Below are positions 1 to 8,119 of a DNA stretch of 8,554 nucleotides, piece by piece. Both the position numbers and the translations under genes were made by a program. This stretch comes from PVC group bacterium (ex Bugula neritina AB1) (GTDB taxonomy: Bacteria; GCA-001730085): contig MDLB01000040.1 of assembly GCA_001730085.1 (NCBI GenBank), positions 1 through 8,554 on the forward strand, written 5' to 3'. The notes under the pieces are model-generated. The model had not been told where the DNA came from. It saw only the letters and a list, made by a program, of their open reading frames with translations, and made no database searches. Position 1 is the first letter of the stretch. Each line of letters begins with the position of its first letter.

Positions 1-277
1 TGCTTAAATCTTCTTAAAGTTGTTAGAGGTTTATCTTTTTAAGATATTAGAGAAAAATTCTACTAAAAAAGCTCCTAACTTTCCTTTAAAATTCTTCCTT
101 TCATTAAAATATTTTCTATTTTTAATGCTCATTGTCCCAAAAAAATACTTTGTTACATAAAAAATAGTTTTTCAATAGTAGCGCAGAGGTCTTTTATATG
201 CTTACTAGCTATACTTTTTTTTTATGAAATATAAAGGTAATTAAAAAATATAAATATGACTAACTACAATGGATTTA
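1..277. other. AT-rich intergenic region downstream of the giant gene
   Basis: This stretch lies beyond the stop codon of the giant minus-strand gene and is very AT-rich. I see no RNA gene, mobile-element end or convincing GC-rich hairpin with a T-tract. The giant gene therefore has no recognisable intrinsic terminator here, although several T/A runs are present. The only ORF worth mentioning is a minus-strand frame at 31-132 (ATG to TAA, 33 codons, basic, starting MSIKNRKYF). It has no good Shine-Dalgarno sequence and resembles nothing I recognise, so it is probably chance. Confidence 0.6.
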
Positions 278-3200
278 TTATGCGCTATAAGATAATCGAG
301 TTTTGCGTAGTAATTTATTTAGGATACTTGCTTTCTTAGTTGCATCAATAGAAGTTCCTTTTTCTGAAGTTAAATCTTGTAAGGATGAAAAACTGTCCTT
401 TTCTATATCCATTGAAAATCTACTATTATTGGTTAATGATAATACATTTTCTCGTAATACCTTTTCATTTTCTATTGCTTGTTTTATTTGAGTAGTTTCG
501 TTTGCGTTAAAGGCTAGTTCTCTATATGAAATCCAAGAATTTTCTATTTCAGAGAAGCGTTCAATATCTCGCTTTGAGACGTAACTTAAAGAAAAAACAT
601 TTTTTAATAAAATATCTACAGCAATATCTGATTTGCGACGACTTGAAGAGTGAAAAATTTCATAAAGATTTTTTTTGATCCAGAGCGCAAGGTATTTCTG
701 CTGATCGGAATATTCCTTTCCATTAGAATGTTTCTGCCAACTAATTTTTTGATTTAAGAACTCAAGGAATCTCTTACTTATAATAATATTATTATTTCTT
801 CGCATAACAGGGAAGGGCATGGAGTCTTTAAGACCTACGTTTAAATCATTGTGTATATAAAAATTAACAGGTTCAGATGTTTCGCTATTTATTTTTTCAA
901 CATTTTCATTCAAAAATCTTTGGGTTCTAGGGTCAAGTTCAGAAAAGAGTTTCTTTTTATCAATAGGTGCACCTTTTATATATGATGGCACAGGTGCACC
1001 TGCTACTACATCTTCGTAATTAGGAAAGAGACGAAGATTATGTTGTGTTTTTTCTCTGTAAGAAGTAAAAGTTTTTCTTACAGGCATTTTGTGTTGTTGG
1101 AGAAGAACTTTTGTAGAGCTCAAATAAGAGAAAGGTCGTTGAGATTTTTTACTATAAGTCCTGTTTTTATATTGATCTTTTAATATAGGTCTTTCGGGAA
1201 ACTGTGGAGTTTTATATAAGGATTTTTCTCTAGAGAGATTGGGTAAAGGTTGAAAACTTGAAGTTTTTTGGCTAAATAGCTTGCTTTTTTCATTAAAACT
1301 TAGAGAGGATTGTTTGTCTAAGTGTTGCCTTGAGGGATGTTGATTTTTTGATTTAGCTCTTGATTCGAGTCGGGTTGATTGAGATGCTCTTGAAAAAGTT
1401 AATGTTTTTTGTAGATTAATAGGTTTTTTATATCTTAAATCAGGTTTTAATTTATCTTCTAAACCAGAATCGAAATCAGATATTTCTGAATCAGAACCTA
1501 AATCAGAACCTAAATCAGAGTCTGAATCAGAGTCTGAATCAGAGTTTAAATCAGAGTTTAAATCAGAGTCTGAATCAGAGTTTAAATCAGAGTTTAAATC
1601 AGAGTCTAAATCAGAGTTTAAATCAGAGTTTAAATCAGAGTCTGAATCAGAGTTTAAATCAGAGTTTAAATCAGAGTCTGAATCAGAGTTTAAATCAGAT
1701 TTTAATTTATATTCTAAACCAGATATTTCTGAATTAGGATACGCCTGATCGAATTTTTTTTCATTAAGATTATTAAATGGATTATATGAAGTATTAGGTT
1801 TCACAGGTTTTTCTATAGGTTCTTCACGAGGAGGTTGTTTTTTAGTATCTAGTGTTAGCGGAGGGGATAGTTTTGTAGCTGAAACATGTGCTTTAGGGTA
1901 TAAATTTATATTAAAATTGACTTTTCTTTGAGCCGCTACGATCATTTCTAAAGCTTTCTTTCTGTTTTTTCCTATGATCGTCTCATTGATTTTTTCGATA
2001 CTTTTAAAAAGTTTCTCAAGGGTTTCGTATTTTCTTTCGAAAAGAGAGCGGTTAGCTTTCTCAGTAGGTTTAGGTTTTTCATAATCTTTTAAAAGAGATT
2101 TAAGTTGCTCGATGGATAAGGTGTTAATCCAAGCTTCTTTTCTTTCTGCATTAAAATCGTTGAGCATGGACTCTAGAAACAAGTGATTTACTTCAGAAGG
2201 AGCTTTAGTTTCTTGCTTTATTTTTAATAAAAGGTCGATAACTTTTTCGATATCGCTACGTTGATCCCATGTGATATTGGGGTTTTTTAGTAGTTCATTA
2301 TAATATTCTTGTAGAGACAAGCCTTGTTGAGTTTGTAAAAGAGGTTGTAAATATTCAGAGAGAATTTTTGATTTTTGGGTTTTGTTTTTTTTGTTCAAGC
2401 CATTTATAAAGATATCTAAAATGGTTTTAACTTCTTGGATTGTCCAATTTTCTGATTTAGCATGATCGATGAATTGTTCAAAAAATGTGAAAAAAGACTC
2501 TTGCTTCCATCTTTCAATATTATTTGGGCCATTTGCTATTAAATGATTAACCAGTGTATCAATTTTATGGCGATGAGTTTTTACTAAATTTAAGCAAACT
2601 TTCATTTCTGTAGAAGCATTTTTAGGTAGAAGACGCTTCCACTTTGACTCTAGTTCAGTAAAATACTTTTTAAGACTTAAGGCCTTATACAGAAGGTCTA
2701 CTTGAGGGTCGTCGCGGTCTATTTTAAAAAGTTCTTCGGTATAAACTTCGTAAGCGGAGAGCTCTATGCTCAAAAGGTTTGAAACTGTATTCACTTCTTC
2801 GGCAGTATTTTGTGTGGATGTTTCACTTGTTAAGATGGACTTGAAACGATCGTAAAGATTATCTATACTTTTTATCGAAGCCGGGTAAAATTTTTCTACA
2901 GGGATTAGTTTAACGAAAGCTTGGGGTTGTGTCGGTGTGTTTGTATCTTTTTTCTGTGCAGCGAGAGATCTGAATTGACCAATTTTTCTTTCGATAGTTG
3001 CAATACTCGTGATTAAACTTTTTAAATCCTCGTTATCTTTAGGTACATTGTATAAGGTATGATTGTTCCAAAGACCTATCATATGCTGGAGAATAAGTCT
3101 GTTAGCTTGGGTTTTTTGGTAATATTCAATAGATGTTAATGGTGCATGCTCGATATATTCCGCAAGGGCGGTAAGAGCTTGTTTTTTTTGCATCCAGTTC

Positions 3201-5647
3201 TCGTAGGATAGATTTTCTTTTTCCTCTGACTCTTTGTTGATATAGTTTTCTAAGAAATATTTGAGTTGATCTATATTGAGTTTCGCTAGTTCAGGGGACA
3301 AACTCGTTAAACGCTTTTTTTCTTTAAAAGATTGACATAGATCTGATTCCATTATATATCTTACGTTTATCCCTTCTATGAGGTGCATTTTTCTTAATAT
3401 ATCCATACTAAGATCTCTTCTGGACCAAGATAAAAGTTGATTTGTACTATTTTTTTGATATTTTTTTAAAATAGATAGCCATTCATAACTATTTATAAGG
3501 TCTTTTAAATAAGTATAATCATTAGTTTCATACTCTTTGTTATAAGCTTCTTGGATTTCAGAAAAAAGTGATAGCCCTCTATCTAGAACATGATCCGAAT
3601 GATTAGCTTGCCAAGCGTAATTGGTTAAAGATTCTAAAAGGAAATAGTCTTCTCTATCAGAAGGGGATTTTGATTCTCTATAAAGTTTCATAAGGTTATT
3701 AAGCTTTTTATTTGCCTTTAAGCGTATTGTTTTACCAAAAGCGAATTGTTTGTCGATAGCTTTTTTTATGAGAACGAACTTCACATGGTCTATGTGATTA
3801 TCTTTGTTCAATGAAAGTTCTTTTATAGAACGTTTCATATCTCTTATCATTACTCTGGAGATATCTTTGAGATCTATCATTTGTTTTAGATTAAAAGATC
3901 GGAGGTGCTTTTTTCTTTGAAACTTTTTTGTGTATTCCCACATTTTAAATACTTCTTGAAGTCTTTCTATCGCAGGTTTTTCTGCTTGTTTGGGTAGATA
4001 TCTTTCGTAATTTTTAAATATTTTTAAAATTTTTAACTTTTTCTTTCTGTCTTGCACATTTAATTCATATTTTTCTGATAAGGTGTTGTTGAGCTTGTCG
4101 ATACTATCTTTCCAAGTGAGATAAGAAGGTTCAAACAACTCAGAATCAGGAGAGATTTCAGGAAGTTTAAAGGCACTAAGATAGATTGGGTATTTCTCTA
4201 AAGCTAGTGGCTTTGGGAGATTGTAGAGATCTTGACAGTGAAGCAATTGAAAAAAAGCTTGTCTAACTCTTTTTAGAGCAAAGTATTTGTTTGTTTTGAT
4301 AGTTGATTCCGGAATAGCATTGATGGCGCCGAATAGTTTTTTAAGAGATAGATATTTTGCTATCCAATTGTTTTCAGTCAACGCTTCTGTGCTTTCAGGT
4401 TTTCCGTAATTTTCTAAAACCTCATTCAGGGAGGACAAAGATAAATTATCAACCCACTTCTTTAGTAATGCTTGCTCTTTCGTGATATCTGTAAGGCTTT
4501 TTGGGTTTAAATCATTATCAGATGAGAGGTTATAGATAGTCAAAATACGATTAATAGTAGCTATGGAGCCTGATATGCTTTCTCGAATATCCCAATCATA
4601 ATTTGATAAATTAAGGCCTTCGTAGTATTTTTTTAAGTCTTGCCAAAAAGATAATAATGGGAATGCTGGAAGTTTTTTTCTTTTCTTGTAATTATCAGCA
4701 AGAGATTCAAGAAAAGGACGAATGTCAAATTCTTTAGGATCAACTTTAAAGCTTTCTAAAGAGTCTAAACTTTCATGAAGATATTCTACGGATTGTGAGC
4801 TTTTTGATATTTTTTTAAATAAATTTTTTGATATTTTTTTTGATACTTCTTTTAGTGATTTTTTTATGTCTTTAGAGAGGTAAGGGTCTGACATTGTTTC
4901 CTTTAAATCTGCGAATTCTTTGATAGTTGATTGGATATTTTTGAATTTGAATTGCTTTTTATATTTTTTAGCTTTTTTTAAAGCACTTATTTTTAGAGAG
5001 TCTATAACCTTGTTTCTCATGCGCCTCATTTTGAATACCGGATACCGATTGATTGTTGGGTTTTCAAATAGAAAAGAGGTAACAGTTCTTTTAAAAAAAG
5101 CATTTTTTTTAGCGATGTCTAGGTAGGTATCGGAAGGATTTTTCAGTTTGAATCTTTTAAAAAGTTTCAATGTTATTTTTATAAGAGCATCCTTACATTT
5201 ATCATCATACTCTTCATCCATAACAGATCCATATAGCTCTTGGAAAAGATCAAGAAGGATGTCCATATTCTTTTTCCATTGAGATTGGGTAGAGCTTTCT
5301 TGGATAAAACGTTCTATAGCAGCTTTTCTTTTAGTTTTATTTGATTTTTCTAGGATAAAATTTTCCAAAATATGGCTTTTTTCAAAAGCATTTGGTTCTT
5401 TTTTTAATGATTCAAGGAGATTTCCCAGAGTTGAAATATTAGCTATTGTCCGCGAGGAAGCTGTGGAAGAAGAGGTTGACTCTAAATCTGAATCAGAAAA
5501 GTACCCTTCATCTTTTTCCATTTCACTATACAAAGCCTTGACACTCTCTCTATTCTTTTGAAAAAAAGATTGAGGAGAAAGTCCCAATAAGAAATGAACA
5601 GGAAAAAAATAAATAAATAAAATGTAGAAAATGAATGAATTAAAAAT
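278..5647 (-). CDS. Giant multi-domain protein of unknown function with Ser-Asp repeat
   Basis: I do not recognise the family. The protein is 1769 residues from the TTG at 5587 (numbering used here), or 1789 from an AUU at 5647-5645, the start I prefer because a promoter and a perfect AGGAGG sit just ahead of it. In order it shows: a hydrophobic leader of about 20 residues if the AUU start is used; an acidic Ser-rich patch (30-46); a very Lys/Arg-rich segment (about 138-265); a long charged, helix-prone body (270-1225) with an internal duplication (315-425 and 1090-1202, with a weaker copy at 765-819); a Pro/Lys linker (1240-1270); a Ser-Asp-Leu-Asn repeat (about 1297-1368); a basic Ser/Gln-rich stretch (1385-1515); and a distinct C-terminal domain (about 1520-1769). 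There are only four cysteines, none after residue 998. The frame is open over 5.3 kb, so the gene is probably functional. A surface protein or secreted effector is possible but is inference only. Confidence 0.9.
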   Translation of the reverse strand: MFNSFIFYILFIYFFPVHFLLGLSPQSFFQKNRESVKALYSEMEKDEGYFSDSDLESTSSSTASSRTIANISTLGNLLESLKKEPNAFEKSHILENFILEKSNKTKRKAAIERFIQESSTQSQWKKNMDILLDLFQELYGSVMDEEYDDKCKDALIKITLKLFKRFKLKNPSDTYLDIAKKNAFFKRTVTSFLFENPTINRYPVFKMRRMRNKVIDSLKISALKKAKKYKKQFKFKNIQSTIKEFADLKETMSDPYLSKDIKKSLKEVSKKISKNLFKKISKSSQSVEYLHESLDSLESFKVDPKEFDIRPFLESLADNYKKRKKLPAFPLLSFWQDLKKYYEGLNLSNYDWDIRESISGSIATINRILTIYNLSSDNDLNPKSLTDITKEQALLKKWVDNLSLSSLNEVLENYGKPESTEALTENNWIAKYLSLKKLFGAINAIPESTIKTNKYFALKRVRQAFFQLLHCQDLYNLPKPLALEKYPIYLSAFKLPEISPDSELFEPSYLTWKDSIDKLNNTLSEKYELNVQDRKKKLKILKIFKNYERYLPKQAEKPAIERLQEVFKMWEYTKKFQRKKHLRSFNLKQMIDLKDISRVMIRDMKRSIKELSLNKDNHIDHVKFVLIKKAIDKQFAFGKTIRLKANKKLNNLMKLYRESKSPSDREDYFLLESLTNYAWQANHSDHVLDRGLSLFSEIQEAYNKEYETNDYTYLKDLINSYEWLSILKKYQKNSTNQLLSWSRRDLSMDILRKMHLIEGINVRYIMESDLCQSFKEKKRLTSLSPELAKLNIDQLKYFLENYINKESEEKENLSYENWMQKKQALTALAEYIEHAPLTSIEYYQKTQANRLILQHMIGLWNNHTLYNVPKDNEDLKSLITSIATIERKIGQFRSLAAQKKDTNTPTQPQAFVKLIPVEKFYPASIKSIDNLYDRFKSILTSETSTQNTAEEVNTVSNLLSIELSAYEVYTEELFKIDRDDPQVDLLYKALSLKKYFTELESKWKRLLPKNASTEMKVCLNLVKTHRHKIDTLVNHLIANGPNNIERWKQESFFTFFEQFIDHAKSENWTIQEVKTILDIFINGLNKKNKTQKSKILSEYLQPLLQTQQGLSLQEYYNELLKNPNITWDQRSDIEKVIDLLLKIKQETKAPSEVNHLFLESMLNDFNAERKEAWINTLSIEQLKSLLKDYEKPKPTEKANRSLFERKYETLEKLFKSIEKINETIIGKNRKKALEMIVAAQRKVNFNINLYPKAHVSATKLSPPLTLDTKKQPPREEPIEKPVKPNTSYNPFNNLNEKKFDQAYPNSEISGLEYKLKSDLNSDSDSDLNSDLNSDSDSDLNSDLNSDLDSDLNSDLNSDSDSDLNSDLNSDSDSDSDSDLGSDLGSDSEISDFDSGLEDKLKPDLRYKKPINLQKTLTFSRASQSTRLESRAKSKNQHPSRQHLDKQSSLSFNEKSKLFSQKTSSFQPLPNLSREKSLYKTPQFPERPILKDQYKNRTYSKKSQRPFSYLSSTKVLLQQHKMPVRKTFTSYREKTQHNLRLFPNYEDVVAGAPVPSYIKGAPIDKKKLFSELDPRTQRFLNENVEKINSETSEPVNFYIHNDLNVGLKDSMPFPVMRRNNNIIISKRFLEFLNQKISWQKHSNGKEYSDQQKYLALWIKKNLYEIFHSSSRRKSDIAVDILLKNVFSLSYVSKRDIERFSEIENSWISYRELAFNANETTQIKQAIENEKVLRENVLSLTNNSRFSMDIEKDSFSSLQDLTSEKGTSIDATKKASILNKLLRKTRLSYSA
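1484..1703 (-). repeat. 36-bp tandem repeat array encoding Ser-Asp repeat
   Basis: Within the giant gene, four consecutive 36-bp units run at 1560-1595, 1596-1631, 1632-1667 and 1668-1703. The first three differ at only one or two bases and the fourth degenerates at its end. Each unit is made of three 12-bp sub-units built on AAATCAGAG. Positions 1484-1559 hold more degenerate 12-bp and 6-bp versions. On the coding strand the array encodes alternating NSDL and DSDS blocks, which form an acidic low-complexity segment at about residues 1297-1368. All unit lengths are multiples of three, so gain or loss of units would keep the frame open. Confidence 0.92.
1982..2320 (-). repeat. Internal protein duplication, second copy (residues about 1090-1202)
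   Basis: This segment of the giant protein aligns with residues 315-425. Shared landmarks in order are a YY-x-x-L start, a WD-x-R motif, a long amphipathic stretch, W-x-x-x-LS-x-x-x-L, the Y-x-KP-x-x-TE motif, and a KY-x-x-L-x-KLF-x-x-I-x-x-I ending. The copies are diverged at DNA level, so this is an old domain duplication and not a recombining DNA repeat. The alignment was made by eye. Confidence 0.6.
4313..4645 (-). repeat. Internal protein duplication, first copy (residues about 315-425)
   Basis: This is the partner of the segment at residues 1090-1202. It begins with the [11 protein letters not shown] stretch and contains DWDIRE, then [12 protein letters not shown], then [10 protein letters not shown], and ends with [13 protein letters not shown] weaker third version is visible at residues 765-819 (positions 3131-3295), with the pattern L-x-x-FLENY-x-x-KESEE followed by NW-x-x-KK-x-x-L. 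The spacing of the motifs is conserved between the first and second copies. Confidence 0.6.
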
Positions 5648-5701
5648 ATTTTAAACCTCCTATTTTGGAAATATATATCATTTATTAAAATAATATGTCA
5701 A
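5645..5701 (-). promoter_or_regulatory. Sigma-70-type promoter and Shine-Dalgarno for the giant gene
   Basis: Reading the minus strand, a perfect -35 hexamer TTGACA lies at 5701-5696. An 18-bp spacer follows, then TATATA at 5677-5672 as the -10 element. Transcription would start near 5665. A perfect AGGAGG is at 5661-5656, and eight bases further on is ATT at 5647-5645, in frame with the giant gene directly after an in-frame TAA (5653-5651) and one AAT codon. No ATG, GTG or TTG lies at a suitable distance from this ribosome binding site in the giant gene's frame. The TTG at 5587 is about 70 bases downstream and has only T-rich sequence before it. The arrangement suggests AUU initiation, or an ATG recently mutated to ATT. 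Confidence 0.7.
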
Positions 5702-5987
5702 TTGTATGTTTTAATAATTTTTTAAATGTTTTTTTTAATTTTATTTTTAATAAACTTTTTTGAGGGATTTTTTAAGGGTCTCGTTTTATAAGATTGTTGA
5801 CAAATTTTTTATGATAGAAGGGGAGAGATGAGATTATTAAGAGATTTTGAGATAGAGAAATACGGTTTTTTTTGTTAAAATATATGGAACTGTCTTTGCA
5901 GTGATGATTTTTAAAATCCTTTATTAAGAGGTACCTTCAAAAAAAGCAAGGTTCTTCTTAGTTTTTCCACTTAATAATACTTATTTT
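5702..5987. other. AT-rich spacer between the giant gene promoter and tRNA-Ser
   Basis: This is non-coding sequence with many T and A runs. It contains an isolated plus-strand TTGACA at 5797-5802, but the nearest TATGAT (5810-5815) is only 7 bp away, so this is not a normal promoter. The tRNA needs a promoter here. The TAATAA/TAATAC cluster at 5972-5980 is a plausible -10 region, but no good -35 is visible at the correct distance. Confidence 0.5.
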
Positions 5988-6080
<93 letters not shown>

Positions 6081-6122
6081 AACACCAAACGAACTTTCAT
6101 ATGCCTGAGATGCCATAGCCTC

Positions 6123-6148
6123 AAAAGCCCAGTATTTGCGGGCTTTTT
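6123..6148 (+). terminator. Rho-independent terminator downstream of tRNA-Ser
   Basis: The stem AAAGCCC (6124-6130) pairs with GGGCTTT (6140-6146) across a 9-base loop and runs into a five-T tract. It lies about 45 bases after the tRNA CCA end on the same strand, which fits termination of the tRNA transcript. Confidence 0.8.
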
Positions 6149-6234
6149 CGCTGTTTTCAATTGACTTGCTATCTATAAAAACATCCCGTTTTTCTCTAAT
6201 TTTACTCCTATATATGCCCCTTTTCTGAAAAACA

Positions 6235-6265
6235 CCGTACTTGGAAAAGCGAAGTACGGAGCTTT
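6235..6265. terminator. Hairpin, likely terminator for the minus-strand gene at 6326-6965
   Basis: CCGTACTT (6235-6242) and AAGTACGG (6252-6259) form a perfect 8-bp stem with a 9-base loop. On the minus strand the stem is followed by TGTTTTTC, and on the plus strand by AGCTTTTA, so it could terminate in either direction. It sits about 65 bases beyond the stop codon of the minus-strand remnant, which makes it the natural end of that transcript. Confidence 0.6.
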
Positions 6266-6325
6266 TAGTCATGGGAAATCAAGGGCTTGGCAATTGACCG
6301 GTTCGCAACAGTCTATGCCTAGCAT

Positions 6326-6965
6326 TTACAACGTGTTTTCTGGTGCTCTGCAGGTGAAACGGCATTTATAACCTTCCCCCTTAACATGAGGGATAGGATC
6401 ATCGGACTGTCGGAAAGCTTTTTTAAGTTTCCTGATCCGTTCCTTTTTTTGAGTTTTGACATTATCGGCAGAAGCCTGATCTCCCCATCCTATAATGCCT
6501 TGATTCTGAATAAAGCTTCTGAGCAAGACCCACTGTAAAGTTGGTTCTTTAGTTTTCTTATTCAGCATATGAAGATCTGCAGGCTCATAGCGTTGGGTTT
6601 TATCTCCACAGGTAACAATGATAACCTCTCTTTGTATGGGCCTTTTGTGTACGCTCATCATTATTTAGAAGCTGTTCTTCCTGCCACTCAAAGATAAATT
6701 TATCCCACGAGGCTCCTGACGGGGTAGAGAATTTCTTACAATCTATTTCAGGATCAGGCTCCTTAATTGTCTCAAAAAACGCGTTAAAGCATTGCAAAGC
6801 CTTGTCAGTATCTAATAAAAAATTCTCGCCTTGTAAATTTTGCAATCCAATTAAATCTGATCCTTTGGCGCGAATAGCATTAATCTTGGACTGACTGATA
6901 TTATCGATAGGCGGTATAAGCAAAATGGCTGATCCATCAAGGCCACGAAAAACGCCTCGAAGAAA
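6326..6965 (-). pseudogene. Frameshifted, 5'-truncated gene with C-terminal winged-helix-like domain
   Basis: Two overlapping minus-strand frames seem to be one broken gene. The upstream part (6600-6923 from a TTG, but the frame stays open upstream without an ATG to about 6965, reading into the holin fragment) ends in FEWQEEQLLNNDERTQ and then a stop. The other part (6326-6661) continues one base out of frame with CGDKTQRYEPADLHML. Its C-terminal half, with a leucine-rich helix, KKERIRKLKKAFR and then PHVKGEGYKCRF, resembles the recognition helix and GxGY wing of OmpR/PhoB-type DNA-binding domains. The parent protein is not recognised. Less likely, these are two genes with a 62-bp overlap, since the ATGATG at 6661 lacks a well-spaced Shine-Dalgarno. 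The 5' end stops at the junction with the holin fragment. Confidence 0.5.
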
Positions 6966-6970
6966 TATAG

Positions 6971-7264
6971 GTGAAGGCTGATGTTGCCGAAAGTAAGGCG
7001 CTCTATACTCATGCCAGCCAGCCCAGTGGAGTGAAATGGGTGGAGGCTTTGCGTGTCTCTGTGCGCCCGATCATCACCTACGCTTTTTGCATTCTGTTCG
7101 CTATCGTCAAAACCGCTGCGCTGTTCAAGCTGTTGGATCAGGGTTTCGGAATTATCGACGGACTGATCGCCGTGTGGGATGGTGAAACACAGGCGTTGTT
7201 TGCCGGTGTCATGTCCTTCTGGTTCGGTCAACGTGCCTTGGCCAAATTCCGCTCAAACCCTTAA
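6971..7264 (+). pseudogene. 5'-truncated phage holin (3TM-type) remnant
   Basis: The reading frame encodes 97 residues from a GTG that directly follows an in-frame TAG (6968-6970). The protein matches from memory the central and C-terminal part of the three-TM holin family found in phages and gene transfer agents. It shows a W-V-E-A-L-R-V-S-V-R-P-I-I-T-Y entry into a hydrophobic helix (about residues 33-52), a W-D-G-E-T-Q-A-L-F motif, and a second hydrophobic helix ending in SFWFGQRALAK. Family members have an extra N-terminal region with another membrane helix, missing here, so I read this as a truncated remnant; the GTG has no good ribosome binding site. Holins form membrane pores that release phage endolysin. 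The GC content is visibly much higher than in the giant gene, and the upstream end abuts an unrelated minus-strand remnant, both signs of transfer. Confidence 0.65.
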
Positions 7265-7351
7265 AAAACATGATCTTATTCACTTGATAAGCACCCGGAA
7301 TGAAGCGTTACTGTGAGTGTAAAAAGCAATTAAAAACAAGGAGATAACACC

Positions 7352-7417
7352 ATGAGTAAACTATTCTACAAGGCCATGATTGAGGATGCTCAAAATCATT
7401 ATCATTCCATGTTCTAA
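7352..7417 (+). CDS. Short ORF (21 aa) with a perfect ribosome binding site
   Basis: ATG at 7352 follows AAGGAG (7338-7343) by eight bases, an optimal arrangement. The peptide begins MSKLFYKAMIEDAQ, ends HYHSMF, and stops at TAA (7415-7417). It lies 87 bp after the holin remnant on the same strand, so it may be the beginning of the next phage gene, cut short where the minus-strand Fic remnant was joined. I do not recognise the sequence. The good start and very short length favour a 5' gene fragment over a real small protein. Confidence 0.35.
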   Translation: MSKLFYKAMIEDAQNHYHSMF

Positions 7418-7461
7418 GTATTAATCTGTCAGTTTCTAATATTTTCATGTTATTAAGCTTC

Positions 7462-8119
7462 CTAAACATCAGCATGAATTTTTGCTGGCTTTTCTAATAT
7501 GGATAGTATCTCTGTGGCGCAATAAACTTTGTCACGCTTGCCATCATTGACTTGACTGATGATATTTTCACCTAACAGTTTGCGAACACCGCGTTCAGCA
7601 GAGCTATAAGCAATCTCAAGCTCTTCAGCTATTTTTTTGATAGTTTAGATATGGATTAACTGCAAAATGAGCAACAATGTCTACAGGAACGCTAGATGAA
7701 CCTCTTGCAACTTGCAGCTTCCATTCATTAAGTAGGTTATTAATCCTTTCAGCGCGTGATAAGGCATCTTCTGATTGAACAGCAACGCCATTTAGAAAAT
7801 AAATCAAGCAGTCCTGCAAAGTGTTGCTGCTGCTTACGTTAAATAATTGCCGATAATATTCATCCCGTGTCGCCTCAAAAAATGCACTTAAATAAAGCAG
7901 AGGGGATGGCAACATCTTTTGCTCAATTAATAGGAATGTAATCAGCAAACGCCCGACTCTTCCATTGCTATCTAGAAAGGGATGGATTGTTTCAAATTGA
8001 TAATGGCACATTGCTATATGAATTAGAGCTGGTAATTGACGGTCGTGCAAAAACTTTTCCAGATCACTTAAACAATCTGATAAGTTATCTGTTGGTGCTG
8101 GCAGTGAAGATAAAATCAA
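7462..8119 (-). pseudogene. Fic-domain protein remnant, N-terminally truncated and frameshifted
   Basis: The Fic core is clear. Helix residues LPALIHIAMCHYQFETI lead into HPFLDSNGRVGR, the HxFxxxNGRxGR active-site signature of Fic AMP-transferases, with the catalytic His present and Ser where Gly is common. LLYLS and the DEYY helix follow, as in two-domain Fic proteins. Two lesions are visible. The frame begins at about 8119, preceded at once by a stop, so the N-terminal region of about 150-200 residues is lost. Near 7646-7650 the frame breaks after VNPYL: the annotated frame stops at 7625, while the frame shifted by one base continues as TIKKIAEELEIAYSSAERGV and the rest of a winged helix to TAG at 7462-7464. 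Removing a single A would restore the full C-terminal winged helix. Intact relatives modify target proteins by adenylylation, but this copy is probably dead. Confidence 0.8.

Noticed and set aside
303-491. Plus-strand ORF of 62 codons inside the giant gene
   Set aside because: It is antisense to a long, well-supported coding frame and lacks a ribosome binding site. The ORF at 4920-5126 is rejected for the same reason.
1484-1703. CRISPR-like array
   Set aside because: The repeats are directly adjacent 36-bp units without unique spacers, and they encode an in-frame Ser-Asp repeat.
5640-5681. Upstream 13-codon ORF (ATG 5681 to TAA 5640) as a leader peptide for the giant gene
   Set aside because: Its ATG overlaps the predicted -10 element and lies upstream of the likely transcription start, so it is not expected in the mRNA.
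5797-5815. Plus-strand promoter from TTGACA at 5797 and TATGAT at 5810
   Set aside because: The spacer is only 7 bp, far from the 16-18 bp required, and no other -10 sits at the right distance.
6851-7231. Minus-strand ORF of 126 codons opposite the holin remnant
   Set aside because: It is antisense to the holin frame, which has clear family features. The minus-strand translation shows low-complexity, unpatterned sequence.
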